A DNA stretch of 64,000 nt from Mobilitalea sibirica (GTDB lineage: Bacteria > Bacillota > Clostridia > Lachnospirales > Lachnospiraceae), in NCBI RefSeq assembly GCF_015999265.1, contig NZ_JAEAGR010000012.1, positions 1 through 64,000 on the forward strand, written 5' to 3'. The position numbers and the translations under genes were made by a program. Below the pieces are notes generated by a model. The model was not told where the DNA came from. It saw nothing but the letters and a program-made list of their open reading frames with translations, and searched no databases. This document shows positions 27,273-37,072 of this stretch, piece by piece. The stretch's first letter is position 1; the number at the start of each line of letters is the position of its first letter.

Positions 27273-29012
27273 TTACTGCAATACAACCTGCCGAATTCCA
27301 TATTTGTAGACCTTCTGACTTTCATTTTTATAATAATCCAGACTGATCTGTCTGTTTCCTTCACTATCAGTTGCAGTAACTTCCAGATAATACGTACCCT
27401 CAGGTATTGGTTTTGTATAAGCATAGTATGTGTCAACGATTCCCTCTTCACTAAATACAATATCCTGCATTGTATGATCCCTGGCCAAAGTAATGCCATA
27501 GGTAATCAAATCTCCTTGATAATCATGGGAGGCTTCCCACCGAAACTCGGTAGTCGTTTCTTTTGTCCGCTCCGGTTCGCTGACAAAGAAAGGCATAGGA
27601 TATTTTAATGAACCGGAATATTTCTCATAATTTAGTTGTATCTGCTCATAAAACTGATCATGGTAGTCCTTGTATTCACTGGGATCCATGGATGAAATCA
27701 AAAGATCCGGAGGCAAATACATCGTCTTGTTTAATACAGTTTGATAGGAATTAAGTAAATTTTCTACCCTGCTTTTTGAAAAAGCAGTTTCCAGCAGTTC
27801 CTCGACTTTTTTTGTTAATTTTTCTAAATTTCCATTCTGCTTAAAGTATCTGCGATGCAGCTGTACTCCTGTTAATCTTTGTATTCCTTTTAAGGTATAA
27901 GGAGTTGCATTTGTTGATTCGAACTCTCCAAACTGAAAGGTACCGTCATAATCCCAGGGAAGAAAATACCAGGTCAGAGAATTCGTAGGATTATATAAAA
28001 TGTAGTTATGTGATATTGTATCTTCATTTCCTAAGAGGATATTACAAGCTAACCAGGTAAGATAATTCTCCTCATTAAAATATGTGGTAAACACCTGATG
28101 AAAGTCTTTGTTTGGATCATTGACCTCTTCTAGCATCTTTAATATCTTTGAATGATCTTTCCCTTCCCTTATGGAGAGAACACTTTCAAATTCTTCTTGA
28201 TTATAAGCCGGGTCATCAACGTTCTTTAACTGGGGTGTCAGTCGAAACTCAAAATTAGTTGCCTTATATAAAGTACCATTATCATCAAATCCTCTTATTC
28301 TCAGATAATTTTTATTTGGCTGTTCCACATGGGTATAAAGTCCATAGTATTCATACTCCTGATTATCGGCGGGTAACGATGCATCCCTTATATATACTAC
28401 CATAAAGTTCGTTCGAAGACTTGCTATGTTCTCAATACGGGACATAATATCCATGCTGAATTTATTGGCAATCTTACTGTCATCAAATTGATGCTTATTT
28501 AAATTCAAAACAGATTGTCCGTAAAAGGTATCTGCTCCGTCTTTCATCTTAATTCTATAAGATTTATAGGACGCACCCCTTGAGGAATTACCTCTTACTT
28601 GAATGGTTGCATTCACTGAATTTATATTTTGATTTTGATTTAGCTCATCCTTTTCATTCACAATCTGTACATTGGCATTCAAAATCGGATTATACTTTTT
28701 ATCCAATGATTTATGTAAATCAAAAGCCGAAAAGTTTAGGATATCGCCCTCTTCATCTTCCGTAGGAAATACTGTTATATATACTTTGGTTAACTTCTTC
28801 GGATCTTGGTCCAGATATATGTTTTTATTTTCTCTAAGAGCTGCCCCGTTCAACAAACTACTCTCCAGGGTCCAATCATCCATAATCACATCTGATGAGT
28901 ATAATTCTTCTGTATCATATTTTGTATTTTGATATAGCATATAGAACGTTATAACCGATATAACCATGAGACCTAGTATAATACCGCTGATTGTAGTGTT
29001 TTTTAACTTCAT
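27273..29012 (-). CDS. CotH-type protein kinase, secreted
   Basis: 579 residues from the ATG at 29012; an in-frame GTG three codons upstream is the alternative. One N-terminal hydrophobic segment (ISGIILGLMVISVITFYML) suggests a membrane anchor with the rest outside. The CotH fold is shown by VRGNSSRG, KSYRIKM, LNLNKHQFDDSKIANKF, an EHVEQPN-like YTHVEQPN stretch and the metal-binding LPWDYDGTF near residue 340. CotH proteins phosphorylate Ser/Thr of partner proteins, and relatives occur in cellulosomes. The last 80 residues are a beta domain. It lies 26 bp after pelG. The protein target is unknown. Confidence 0.88.
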   Translation of the reverse strand: MKLKNTTISGIILGLMVISVITFYMLYQNTKYDTEELYSSDVIMDDWTLESSLLNGAALRENKNIYLDQDPKKLTKVYITVFPTEDEEGDILNFSAFDLHKSLDKKYNPILNANVQIVNEKDELNQNQNINSVNATIQVRGNSSRGASYKSYRIKMKDGADTFYGQSVLNLNKHQFDDSKIANKFSMDIMSRIENIASLRTNFMVVYIRDASLPADNQEYEYYGLYTHVEQPNKNYLRIRGFDDNGTLYKATNFEFRLTPQLKNVDDPAYNQEEFESVLSIREGKDHSKILKMLEEVNDPNKDFHQVFTTYFNEENYLTWLACNILLGNEDTISHNYILYNPTNSLTWYFLPWDYDGTFQFGEFESTNATPYTLKGIQRLTGVQLHRRYFKQNGNLEKLTKKVEELLETAFSKSRVENLLNSYQTVLNKTMYLPPDLLISSMDPSEYKDYHDQFYEQIQLNYEKYSGSLKYPMPFFVSEPERTKETTTEFRWEASHDYQGDLITYGITLARDHTMQDIVFSEEGIVDTYYAYTKPIPEGTYYLEVTATDSEGNRQISLDYYKNESQKVYKYGIRQVVLQ

Positions 29013-29038
29013 AAGATACACGCTTCCTTCCTTGCTGC

Positions 29039-30427
29039 CTACTTTAAAATACCGCAGAATATATTGGCATTAATATCTTTTAATATATACTTTAATCTTA
29101 AAAATGCATAGATCCATCCGACAATAGCTCCGGTCAAGGGAGCGATTGCATAATAACCATTGCCTAATTTAATCGCAATTAAGGAGGCTATTACTGTTAC
29201 ACCAAAAAAGAGTGCGGTTGCTATAAAGCTACCGAATTGATCTGAAAAATAATATAGAAATACAACAGTAAAATACATTGAAAATATAGCATAATATGCA
29301 ATTCCCAGCAATAAGAAAAAGTCTAAGGTTAATCCGCCTATCCCTAACATGGGAAAAAACATAACAGATAAACAGGTTAAAATTATCGTTATGATAAGCT
29401 GTATTTCATAGATAAAAAACAAGTTGATATGTATGGTATTGTTCATGTTTTTTCTGGCTTTTTCAATGACGGCATAGTTAGCATTGTTTAATGCCATCAC
29501 GTACAATTTATATTTTTCAAAAAACTGTGTTTCCACTTTTACCGTATATATCACAATAGCAGAGAGGTTAACTATGACTGCTAAAAAAGTGGCCATATCA
29601 TAGGACGGTGCAACATGAAACAGAGTAACCACGGTTGCTATGTCAGAATAAAACCAAAATATAATATTGGATATATATAACCCCAATACATAGAACAAAC
29701 CACTCAAAAATAATTTAGGATATTTTATGTAATACTTAAGAAACTCAAAATATCGGTGATTTGATTTTTCAAAAAATGTTATGATATAGTAAATCAAAAA
29801 TACGTTAATAAGCAAAAAGCCAAGAGCTAAACTGTAGATAATACAGTTAATTACCGATAACCCCATATACCGTTGAGCAATAAAAAATATTGCTACAGCG
29901 GATAAAAGTCCTACAAAAAAGGATGCTGTTATTTTGGCATATTCTTTGATTGCAGAAATAAAAGTCATGATACAATAGGTTACTGTTATCATAATACCAA
30001 ATAAATAATATCCAATAAGAAATACCGGATTAATGTCATATTTTGCAAATAAAACAATACATATAATGAAATTAGGAATTGCTGCTGCAAAGGAGCCGAT
30101 CATTATGGTTCCAAACATAGTAGCGGGAATATATTCATCTTTTTCTATGAATATCATATCGGATATAAAACGGGTACTGATTGTATTTAGGGCTCCGGAT
30201 ATCATGGTTGCAAAAATAAACAGATAAAGACTGGCAGAAGAAAAAAATATTTGCTCCTTATAGGGTACATCGAATATATTCATCACATATCGAATTCCCA
30301 AGAGTAACAACATAAACATGATCGTAGGACCTATCGTTGTCATAGAAGCATAAATGACACCCTTGACCTTGCCGTGAATCGTTTCATCCTTAAATATTTT
30401 TCTTAGTTCAAATCCTACGCCTGCCAT
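29039..30427 (-). CDS. pelG: Exopolysaccharide Pel transporter PelG
   Basis: 462 residues with about twelve membrane helices and no large soluble domain, as in the MOP/MATE-like flippase family. The start MAGVGFELRKIF, followed by YASMTTIGPTIMFMLLLLG, is characteristic of PelG, which carries the Pel polymer across the cytoplasmic membrane with PelD, PelE and PelF. GGGAGGAG precedes ATG. The gene overlaps pelF by 20 bp, so the two are translationally coupled, as in other pel operons. Confidence 0.93.
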   Translation of the reverse strand: MAGVGFELRKIFKDETIHGKVKGVIYASMTTIGPTIMFMLLLLGIRYVMNIFDVPYKEQIFFSSASLYLFIFATMISGALNTISTRFISDMIFIEKDEYIPATMFGTIMIGSFAAAIPNFIICIVLFAKYDINPVFLIGYYLFGIMITVTYCIMTFISAIKEYAKITASFFVGLLSAVAIFFIAQRYMGLSVINCIIYSLALGFLLINVFLIYYIITFFEKSNHRYFEFLKYYIKYPKLFLSGLFYVLGLYISNIIFWFYSDIATVVTLFHVAPSYDMATFLAVIVNLSAIVIYTVKVETQFFEKYKLYVMALNNANYAVIEKARKNMNNTIHINLFFIYEIQLIITIILTCLSVMFFPMLGIGGLTLDFFLLLGIAYYAIFSMYFTVVFLYYFSDQFGSFIATALFFGVTVIASLIAIKLGNGYYAIAPLTGAIVGWIYAFLRLKYILKDINANIFCGILK

Positions 30428-31844
30428 GAAAGGCTCCTCCCATTTCTATATACATGTCTTGATATTGATTTAGGAAATTCTCTTTTTGGTAATATTTCAT
30501 TACTCGATTACAACCGATATCACCCATTACTTTTCTAAGCTTTTCATTCGTTGCTAATGAAATAATCGCATTTGCAATAGAATTAATATTCATCACCGGA
30601 ACAATAATTCCAGCTTGCCCTAATTGATCGGAAGGACTTCCATACAGAAGTTCCATGCAGCTGCCAACATTAGTACAAATCTGTGGAATTCCTGCTGCCA
30701 TTCCTTCCAAAACAGCCAGGGGCTGACCCTCACTGATGCTGGTTAACAGCATGATATCTAACTTAGGAAGGTAATCTGTCACATTAACTCTTCCTTCAAA
30801 TACTACATCTTCGATACTCATCTCTTCAATTAAAGCAACACATTCCTTATAATATTCCAAGTCCTCATCATAGGGCCCTAAAATGAATAATTTAAGATTC
30901 GGGATCTGCTTTTTGGCAATATCATAAGATAATAAAGTTGTCTTTATGTCCTTAATCGGTACTACTCTGGCTAGGATACCTATATGAATAAACTCGTTCT
31001 TTTGCTGTGTTCTTCTGGGGATTAGACTAAGCTTATCTGCATCTATTCCATTGGGTATAATCCTTATTTTTTCTAACGGACAGCCCAGTTCCACTTGTAG
31101 GGTCTTATTGGTTTCAAACAAAGAAATCACTTTATCGGCTTGTTTGTAAGCAATACGGGAAAGCTTATTAAAAAAGTCAATCCAGATTTCTTTATAGATA
31201 CCTACGACCCAATCAGATTTAATAATCTCTTCTTCCCGTTCTCTGGTATAAATCCCATGCTCCGTCAGCAGAAAAGATTTCTCAAACAAGTGTGAGGCTA
31301 CACCGCCAAGTACCCCGGCATAACCGGTAGATACTGCATGATATACATCCGCCTTCGGTATCTCATGGGATAATATATATAGCAACGGAAAATACATGGA
31401 CCTGATATTCCATAAAAATGTGCTAAACGTAATTCTTGTATAAGCATTCTTATAGATTTCTACAACGATATCAAAGAAATCCTTGCTCATAATAATATCT
31501 GTAAGACGTTCTCTATGTATCTTGAGAAATTGCAATATATCCTCCCAATTTATCTTATCATTGGATTCCATAAGAAAGGTTTTGAGTATGGCTTTATCCT
31601 TGGTATCTAATTTGATTTTTTTATGTTTATTTACAAACTTGATATCATTTAAATAAACCGTCTTGACTTTTACTATATTAGAAGGAAGTTCATATTTATA
31701 ATCTTTCATTTCCTCTCTGCTGGTAGCAATGGACCAGATGACAAATTCAATATCCTTATGTTCACTAATCAACATCTGTACCCAACCGGATACTCCTCCC
31801 GCAATATAGGGATAACTTCCTTCACAAATGATACATACCCGCAT
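30408..31844 (-). CDS. pelF: Pel glycosyltransferase PelF (GT4)
   Basis: 478 residues from the ATG at 31844, nine bases after AAGGG. The opening CEGSYPYIAGGVSGWVQML is the PelF signature and lines the donor/acceptor cleft of a GT-B fold. The donor-binding EX7E motif appears as EGQPLAVLEGMAAGIP near residue 370, and LLTEHGIYTREREEEI around 220 is also typical. PelF is the cytosolic polymerase that adds HexNAc units from UDP-sugars and docks on PelD/PelG. No membrane helix is present. It lies 133 bp after the DUF2194 gene and overlaps pelG. Confidence 0.94.
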   Translation of the reverse strand: MRVCIICEGSYPYIAGGVSGWVQMLISEHKDIEFVIWSIATSREEMKDYKYELPSNIVKVKTVYLNDIKFVNKHKKIKLDTKDKAILKTFLMESNDKINWEDILQFLKIHRERLTDIIMSKDFFDIVVEIYKNAYTRITFSTFLWNIRSMYFPLLYILSHEIPKADVYHAVSTGYAGVLGGVASHLFEKSFLLTEHGIYTREREEEIIKSDWVVGIYKEIWIDFFNKLSRIAYKQADKVISLFETNKTLQVELGCPLEKIRIIPNGIDADKLSLIPRRTQQKNEFIHIGILARVVPIKDIKTTLLSYDIAKKQIPNLKLFILGPYDEDLEYYKECVALIEEMSIEDVVFEGRVNVTDYLPKLDIMLLTSISEGQPLAVLEGMAAGIPQICTNVGSCMELLYGSPSDQLGQAGIIVPVMNINSIANAIISLATNEKLRKVMGDIGCNRVMKYYQKENFLNQYQDMYIEMGGAFHGRRRI

Positions 31845-31977
31845 AGTAACCAACCCTTCCGGTAATTTATAATAACGCCTTTATTAACATAGGATAACTC
31901 TCACAAAACTTCTATGTTTCGTACATTATTTTTCCAAATGAACTCTATAAATGTATTTTCTGTCGCCGTTTATACTC

Positions 31978-33693
31978 CTATTGATAAAATATTATAAGCT
32001 CCGGCTCTATTGCTTCTATATAATAATAACTGTCATTAATTTTCGTCGCTTGTCCGCCGGACAGTTCTTTGATATTTTTATAGCTTCTTAAAAAAAAGGC
32101 TTGTCCGCTTCTAAAATCACTACAGTAGACCTTAATATAATCTTCTTTATATTCCACCGACATTTTAAGGCTATAATAAGCCTTCGTATTCTTGGCACTC
32201 TCAGATAGGGTTTTTGCCTTTAGCCATGATGTCGTCCCAAAATAAGCCTCTGCCAGATCATTAAATTCATCACTTAACCGGGTCCAGCTACTGTCTTTCT
32301 CCTGAAATAACGTACGTATATTAAAACTATGGGAAACTACTCCGTACAGTGAAAGCCCGGATAAAAATTCATAGAACATTCCATGGCTTTTGCTAAATCC
32401 TGAACTGATTACAGGATAGTGGACGAAACTATCCTTAACTTCAAACTTCTGAATCGTCTGCGTTGTTTCATCTCCCTGGTAAAATCCTCTTACTGTATAG
32501 ATCCCACCCAATACCTCGCTTACTGTTTTTAAAATATCCTGATTTGTTTTCCCATATAATACAGAATACCCGCTGATTTTATAGTTGGGGAACATTCTTT
32601 TGAACTCGTTATAATAGTGTGACAATAAATTCGTACGAAATGAACTTGAATTAGAAAAGTCTCCTTGTAGAATAACTTCTCCATGATAACGAAGAATTTC
32701 CTTTAGTAAATATTTTGTCAAACGTTCGTTTTCCAACAAAAGATTGTTCTCTTTATCAACAAAGCTTAAGATACCTGCCGTATATTTTATATCATACCTG
32801 GAGGAACTTCTTAGAAGCTCCGGCCATAAAACATCTCTTAAAAACGACTCTGCCCCTCGGCCATATAACTGATTGGACTTGATATCATCCATACTTTGGA
32901 TAGGAGGAAACTCATCCAAATAAACCGTTTTTACACCGATTACCGGATAGATTAAGTCTCCCTTTAATTCTCCTAAAGCACTGCTAAAAAAACCCCCGCT
33001 GCTAATGTTATCCATCAAAGAGCCATTGATCACTACTACCTTTCCTCTTTCATAGCCGTGACTATATATCATCGGTACTTTGTTCGTATCCTCCATCAAT
33101 ACGTTTACCGAAGGATTCAGCGTTAAATTTGAAGATGAATTATATCCACTATAATCAAAAGTAATCTCAGGATAGGGCATAAATTGTCTGTTTATATGCA
33201 ATTGTTTCGTCTCAACCGGTGTTCCCTTCTCCATAATTCCCCATATCGGATAAAGATACGAATCCTTAGATCCCTCAGGAAGTCCCGCAGCAAAGAGTAC
33301 TTTTCCACCGTTACTGATATAGTTTGCCAATTGCTTTAAATCCATAACCTTGCTTGGTGTTTTTGTACAAATGATTAATATAGGTTGTTTTATCAGATCA
33401 TCCTCGTTAATGATTATCTTTTCACTAAACTTAAGTTTCATATAGGATAATGCCTGCTTAACATTCGTTATTATATTTTTTTCGTACTCATCTTTAGCAT
33501 CCCCTACAATATAATAGATATCGGTTTTCATTGTTTCAGGTAGTGATGTCTTAACCAAAATTAACTCATCCTGAAAAGTATTAATGTCCTTTGTGGGTTC
33601 TGTTGTATAATTACTGACATTAAATAATAAAAAAGCAATTGAAATCGTAGTTATGATAATAATGATTAAGATTAACCGTTTTGTAGATAACAT
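31978..33693 (-). CDS. DUF2194 protein, PelA-deacetylase-like
   Basis: 571 residues from the ATG at 33693, preceded by GGGGGTGA. An N-terminal membrane anchor (RLILIIIIITTISIAFLLF) puts the protein outside. Residues about 55-240 look like a Rossmann-type or glutamine-amidotransferase-like domain (GGKVLFAAGLP, RGKVVVINGS). The region from YLDEFPP near residue 266 resembles the deacetylase-type barrel of DUF2194. In Bacillus cereus the equivalent pel gene encodes a deacetylase-only PelA. Deacetylation of the Pel polymer is therefore the likely job, but I cannot point to the full metal triad. It starts 5 bp after the pelE-like stop. Confidence 0.82.
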   Translation of the reverse strand: MLSTKRLILIIIIITTISIAFLLFNVSNYTTEPTKDINTFQDELILVKTSLPETMKTDIYYIVGDAKDEYEKNIITNVKQALSYMKLKFSEKIIINEDDLIKQPILIICTKTPSKVMDLKQLANYISNGGKVLFAAGLPEGSKDSYLYPIWGIMEKGTPVETKQLHINRQFMPYPEITFDYSGYNSSSNLTLNPSVNVLMEDTNKVPMIYSHGYERGKVVVINGSLMDNISSGGFFSSALGELKGDLIYPVIGVKTVYLDEFPPIQSMDDIKSNQLYGRGAESFLRDVLWPELLRSSSRYDIKYTAGILSFVDKENNLLLENERLTKYLLKEILRYHGEVILQGDFSNSSSFRTNLLSHYYNEFKRMFPNYKISGYSVLYGKTNQDILKTVSEVLGGIYTVRGFYQGDETTQTIQKFEVKDSFVHYPVISSGFSKSHGMFYEFLSGLSLYGVVSHSFNIRTLFQEKDSSWTRLSDEFNDLAEAYFGTTSWLKAKTLSESAKNTKAYYSLKMSVEYKEDYIKVYCSDFRSGQAFFLRSYKNIKELSGGQATKINDSYYYIEAIEPELIIFYQ

Positions 33694-33698
33694 ACAGG

Positions 33699-34640
33699 TC
33701 ACCCCCTCGCAATCCAGAATCTAAGCTGATCGAGTCCTATTGCCGACAAAACCACCGTTGAATTTCTTAGTCTTTGTAATACCTTATCAAATTCATTTTT
33801 ATTTTGAAGTCGATAATAAATCTCTAGAAGACGCATGTATATATCTTCATCTTCAAATTCACTTAACCTATTTTTTGCTACTTCTTCTGCTTCATATAAC
33901 TGATTTAATTCCAGATAGAAATCTATCAAATGAATATAGTCACTTTCTAATGTAACCGTTGAATACTCATTCATTGTTTCCTGTATAAGTTTTATATACT
34001 TATTCATTTGTATAAGTCGATCCCTACTGGAGAGTACACCGCTATCAATAAAGTTATATAGTTTATCCAGATAATCTCTACGTTTTTCAGGTGATTCCTT
34101 ACTCTGAAGAAATACAGTTTCTGATTTTTGAAGCTCATTTCTAAGTTTTCTAGCTATTTCCATAGTTGCAGCTGCAGCATAATGAGAGGTTTCTGAATCA
34201 CTGTCCTCAAGGGCTGACATTGTTACTTTGTAATTGTCAGCCATATTCCCTTTTAGTAATTCTAGTAAAAGATTTCTTTTTTCTCCGGTTTGACTTACCG
34301 CTAAAGCCTCATCGAAAGGAACTATATTTAATTCCTCCTCCACTTTCGGTCTGGCGGCATAATCTTCTCTTAACTTCATTGATATAATATCATCCTTGTT
34401 ATATAAATTAGTCTTATGTATCATGCGAAACATAAAATGAGGTATATAATAAATTGCAAATCCAAAAACGGGTACAATAAAAAACATTGTCCCAAATAAA
34501 ATTCCCTGTTTTTTGTCTTTACTTTTCAAAAGAAAGATCAAAGTGAAAATAGTATTTAGAAAAATAATAAAACCGATGATCTCCATCCTTACCCACTTTC
34601 TTATGTTCATAAAATAAATTAAATGAAATATATGTATCAT
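33699..34640 (-). CDS. pelE: PelE-like membrane/TPR protein
   Basis: 313 residues from an ATG that overlaps the preceding stop (TAATG at 34638-34642). A second ATG at 34586 would give 295 residues and is an equal candidate, since neither has a strong site. Two hydrophobic helices lie near residues 20-60 (IIGFIIFLNTIFTLIFLL and FFIVPVFGFAIYYI). A cytoplasmic helical region with TPR-like spacing follows (LIDFYLELNQLYEAEEVAKNRL). That layout and the position between pelD and pelA match PelE, which links the synthase complex at the membrane. Sequence conservation of PelE is low, so the call rests mainly on order and topology. Confidence 0.82.
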   Translation of the reverse strand: MIHIFHLIYFMNIRKWVRMEIIGFIIFLNTIFTLIFLLKSKDKKQGILFGTMFFIVPVFGFAIYYIPHFMFRMIHKTNLYNKDDIISMKLREDYAARPKVEEELNIVPFDEALAVSQTGEKRNLLLELLKGNMADNYKVTMSALEDSDSETSHYAAAATMEIARKLRNELQKSETVFLQSKESPEKRRDYLDKLYNFIDSGVLSSRDRLIQMNKYIKLIQETMNEYSTVTLESDYIHLIDFYLELNQLYEAEEVAKNRLSEFEDEDIYMRLLEIYYRLQNKNEFDKVLQRLRNSTVVLSAIGLDQLRFWIARG

Positions 34641-36763
34641 TATAAATTGATAATTTCTGCCTCAATATCATTTTGTCTTAGTCGCTCTAATACGTATCCC
34701 ACTTCATCAAAGGAGGTATTATTCAGTAATACAAACAGTTCCCTTTTCTCATTAACTCCAAAGAAATCTGTATTGCGGGTTGAATTTACCACCTTATAAT
34801 AGGTATCTTTGATATCTTCTTCTGCTTTTAGTTTAATAATACTGTAGTCTGCAATTCCTTTTTTCTTACCTTCCTGCTTGATTTTAATGAGCTTTTCAAA
34901 CTCCTTCGCATTTAATATCTCCGTTTCATCAATATACTGCGATGATCGGACTGCAGCCTCATATTCCTTTGCTTTTGCTATGGAAGATGATATCAACACA
35001 GTAAGGGTACGGAATAAGTTTAGTTGATATAAATTAAGACTTTTAAACTTCATTTTATTAATTATGATAATAGCAATGCATTTTCCCTCATGGAAAATCG
35101 GTGCCGCCAAAGAGGGCTCCTGATCATCCCATTGGGAACCGATAAACAATTCATTGCTATTGATCTTGTCCCTCATAGCGGGATATTCCTTTAGGTTGAT
35201 TGATTTACCTTTAAAAACCGCATCCGGTTTTGAGGATGCAATCAGACGAATATAACTGCTCTTTTCGTTACCAAGATATACTGCTACCGTATCCGTATCC
35301 ATAATATCCTTAATAACATCAATTGCTTCTGCAAAGATTGTCTCGGGTTCCAGAACGGTCAGTCTACTTATGATGGAATATAATTTAGGTAAACTTGTTT
35401 TATAGGTTAATATCCTCTTCTCATACTCACGTTTAATTAATATATTATCTTCATTAATTTCTCTTATTTCCTGATATTCTTTCCTTAAATACTCGTACTC
35501 CGTATCTTTCTCCTGTAACATAGTACGATAATGATCAACAGCATAGCCTACTGCAATTCCCATAAATATATATCTAGCCAGGGTCATAATAAAGTCTATA
35601 TTCGTTAACACATTTAAGATATTCCATCCTGCGATACCATGTTGCCCCAGATAAAATCCAAAAGATAAGATTACCGATAGCATGGATTGGCGAACACCAA
35701 GTAATAAAGCGATTAAGATGATGTAAATCGTCATGACGTCCATAGTTTTCAAAAAAGAATGATTTGAAAACAGCATAGTTATAAGCGCGAATAGGATAAA
35801 GACAATTATGTTCTCCAGGGAAATTAATATTGGTTTCTTTGGGATTATTCTTCTTATTTTTGGTATTTCCGGTTCTTGTTGGTAGGTTAAATTCATATCG
35901 CTCTGACTTATGACAGAAGAAAATCTATGGTAACCTACCCATTCCAGTTCGGATTTGATCTTGTCCGCGTTCATAGCGTAGGAGATGATTTCCCCCTCAT
36001 ATGGTTCAATCTTTGCATTGATTTTCAGAGTTTCTTTTAATATCACAGCCACCTGATATTCACTCAGTGCATCCGAACATCCAACATTATAAATGAAGCT
36101 TGGAGTATAGTCTTTGGCCCGATAAATAGCTTCCACACAATCTTTAATATGAATTGGATAGAGGATTTTATTCTTATTCGCTTTATAGATACCCTTTCGA
36201 TAATAGTCCTTCACAATATTCGATACAAAATCCTGCTCTTCCTCCATAACATGGGTGCCATATATATTTTCCAACCGTAATATCACTGCATTCATTTGAT
36301 GTTTTTCATGAAAACCCATTACCAGCTCTTCACCGATGCTACATAATTCCCCTTTGTAGGTAGTTGGATGCTTTAAATCCGTTTCTTTATGAGTAAGATT
36401 CCCTACCGAATATACTTCATTGGTGGATAGGTAGATAAACTTATTAACATTGTGAATACTGGAAAGGTTTAATATATTTAATAAACGAGATAAGTATTCA
36501 TTGGTGTCAGTACAATACTGCCAGGTTTCTTTTAGGAATATGTCTCCAGCAAAAATAACAACATCCGGGCTAATACTTGAAAAAATTTTCTTTAGCCCTA
36601 TGTCGTTACTATTATACTTATACCATTTATAATGCAGTGCAGGCTTTGTATATTTATCAAAATCCTGTTTTGCAATGATATATACTTGATCCTCTTCTTT
36701 CACTAATCTGTCTACCAGCTTAGAAGCCAAAGAGTTACAAGTACCAAGATAAATAACTTTCAT
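34640..36763 (-). CDS. pelD: SDR-PelD fusion, putative c-di-GMP receptor
   Basis: 707 residues from the ATG at 36763 (GGGAG nine bases ahead; ten extra upstream codons rejected). Residues 1-280 are an NAD-dependent sugar epimerase-like SDR (YLGTCNSLASKLVDRL, YLSTNEVY, RLENIYG, YNVGC). About 310-410 are four membrane helices. A coiled coil, a GAF domain (DTVAVYLGNEKSSYIRLIA, about 490-580) and a degenerate GGDEF domain follow, exactly the PelD layout. No GGDEF motif remains, but RNTD at 663-666 is an RxxD inhibitory-site motif of the type with which PelD binds cyclic-di-GMP. The SDR Tyr-x3-Lys appears as YKGELC-like, so enzymatic activity is uncertain. First gene of the operon. Confidence 0.88.
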   Translation of the reverse strand: MKVIYLGTCNSLASKLVDRLVKEEDQVYIIAKQDFDKYTKPALHYKWYKYNSNDIGLKKIFSSISPDVVIFAGDIFLKETWQYCTDTNEYLSRLLNILNLSSIHNVNKFIYLSTNEVYSVGNLTHKETDLKHPTTYKGELCSIGEELVMGFHEKHQMNAVILRLENIYGTHVMEEEQDFVSNIVKDYYRKGIYKANKNKILYPIHIKDCVEAIYRAKDYTPSFIYNVGCSDALSEYQVAVILKETLKINAKIEPYEGEIISYAMNADKIKSELEWVGYHRFSSVISQSDMNLTYQQEPEIPKIRRIIPKKPILISLENIIVFILFALITMLFSNHSFLKTMDVMTIYIILIALLLGVRQSMLSVILSFGFYLGQHGIAGWNILNVLTNIDFIMTLARYIFMGIAVGYAVDHYRTMLQEKDTEYEYLRKEYQEIREINEDNILIKREYEKRILTYKTSLPKLYSIISRLTVLEPETIFAEAIDVIKDIMDTDTVAVYLGNEKSSYIRLIASSKPDAVFKGKSINLKEYPAMRDKINSNELFIGSQWDDQEPSLAAPIFHEGKCIAIIIINKMKFKSLNLYQLNLFRTLTVLISSSIAKAKEYEAAVRSSQYIDETEILNAKEFEKLIKIKQEGKKKGIADYSIIKLKAEEDIKDTYYKVVNSTRNTDFFGVNEKRELFVLLNNTSFDEVGYVLERLRQNDIEAEIINL

Positions 36764-36836
36764 CAATATATTCTCCCGTGAACTATCAAGCAATAATAAG
36801 TCAAATAATCCTGTACCTTTTAAGCTATTCTTACAT

Positions 36837-36865
36837 ATTTTACCATGCTAATGTTTAAAACGCAA
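36837..36865 (-). promoter_or_regulatory. Candidate promoter of the pel operon
   Basis: On the minus strand TTGCGT (36860-36865) and TAAAAT (36837-36842) are spaced 17 bases apart, about 75 bp upstream of the first pel start codon. The -35 box departs from consensus at two positions. No cyclic-di-GMP riboswitch was found in the leader. Confidence 0.4.
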
Positions 36866-36949
36866 TAAAATACAAGTATTTTTTTGTCTATTGATACTTA
36901 ATTTTGTAGTTATTTGTTCATTATAACAGATTAACTGATAAAAAACAAA

Positions 36950-37049
36950 AGAAGCTCAAAATGAAACTTTTGGGAAAATAATAAGGGATTGTTACAAACT
37001 TATAATTTTTGCAACAACCCTTATTATTGTCTGTATCATTTTGAGCCTT
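36950..37049. terminator. Nested hairpin downstream of purA
   Basis: AATAATAAGGGaTTGTTaCAAA and TTTGCAACAACCCTTATTATT pair around a CTTATAATT loop, flanked by outer arms built on GCTCAAAATGA and TCATTTTGAGC. It begins about 25 bp past the purA stop and is U-rich on its far side on the minus strand. The AAGGGxTTGTT motif also forms the tip of the repeat at 40233, so this terminator may derive from a mobile palindrome. Confidence 0.65.
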
Positions 37050-37072
37050 TTATGGTATATCTATCTGCTTTT

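Noticed and set aside
27240-27608. 122-codon plus-strand frame between the VTC and CotH genes
   Set aside because: Starts inside the complement of the VTC start and runs through the CotH C-terminus; no independent support.
36764-36945. Cyclic-di-GMP riboswitch for the pel operon
   Set aside because: No GEMM-like conserved core or paired helices were seen in the leader; control is more likely through PelD protein.
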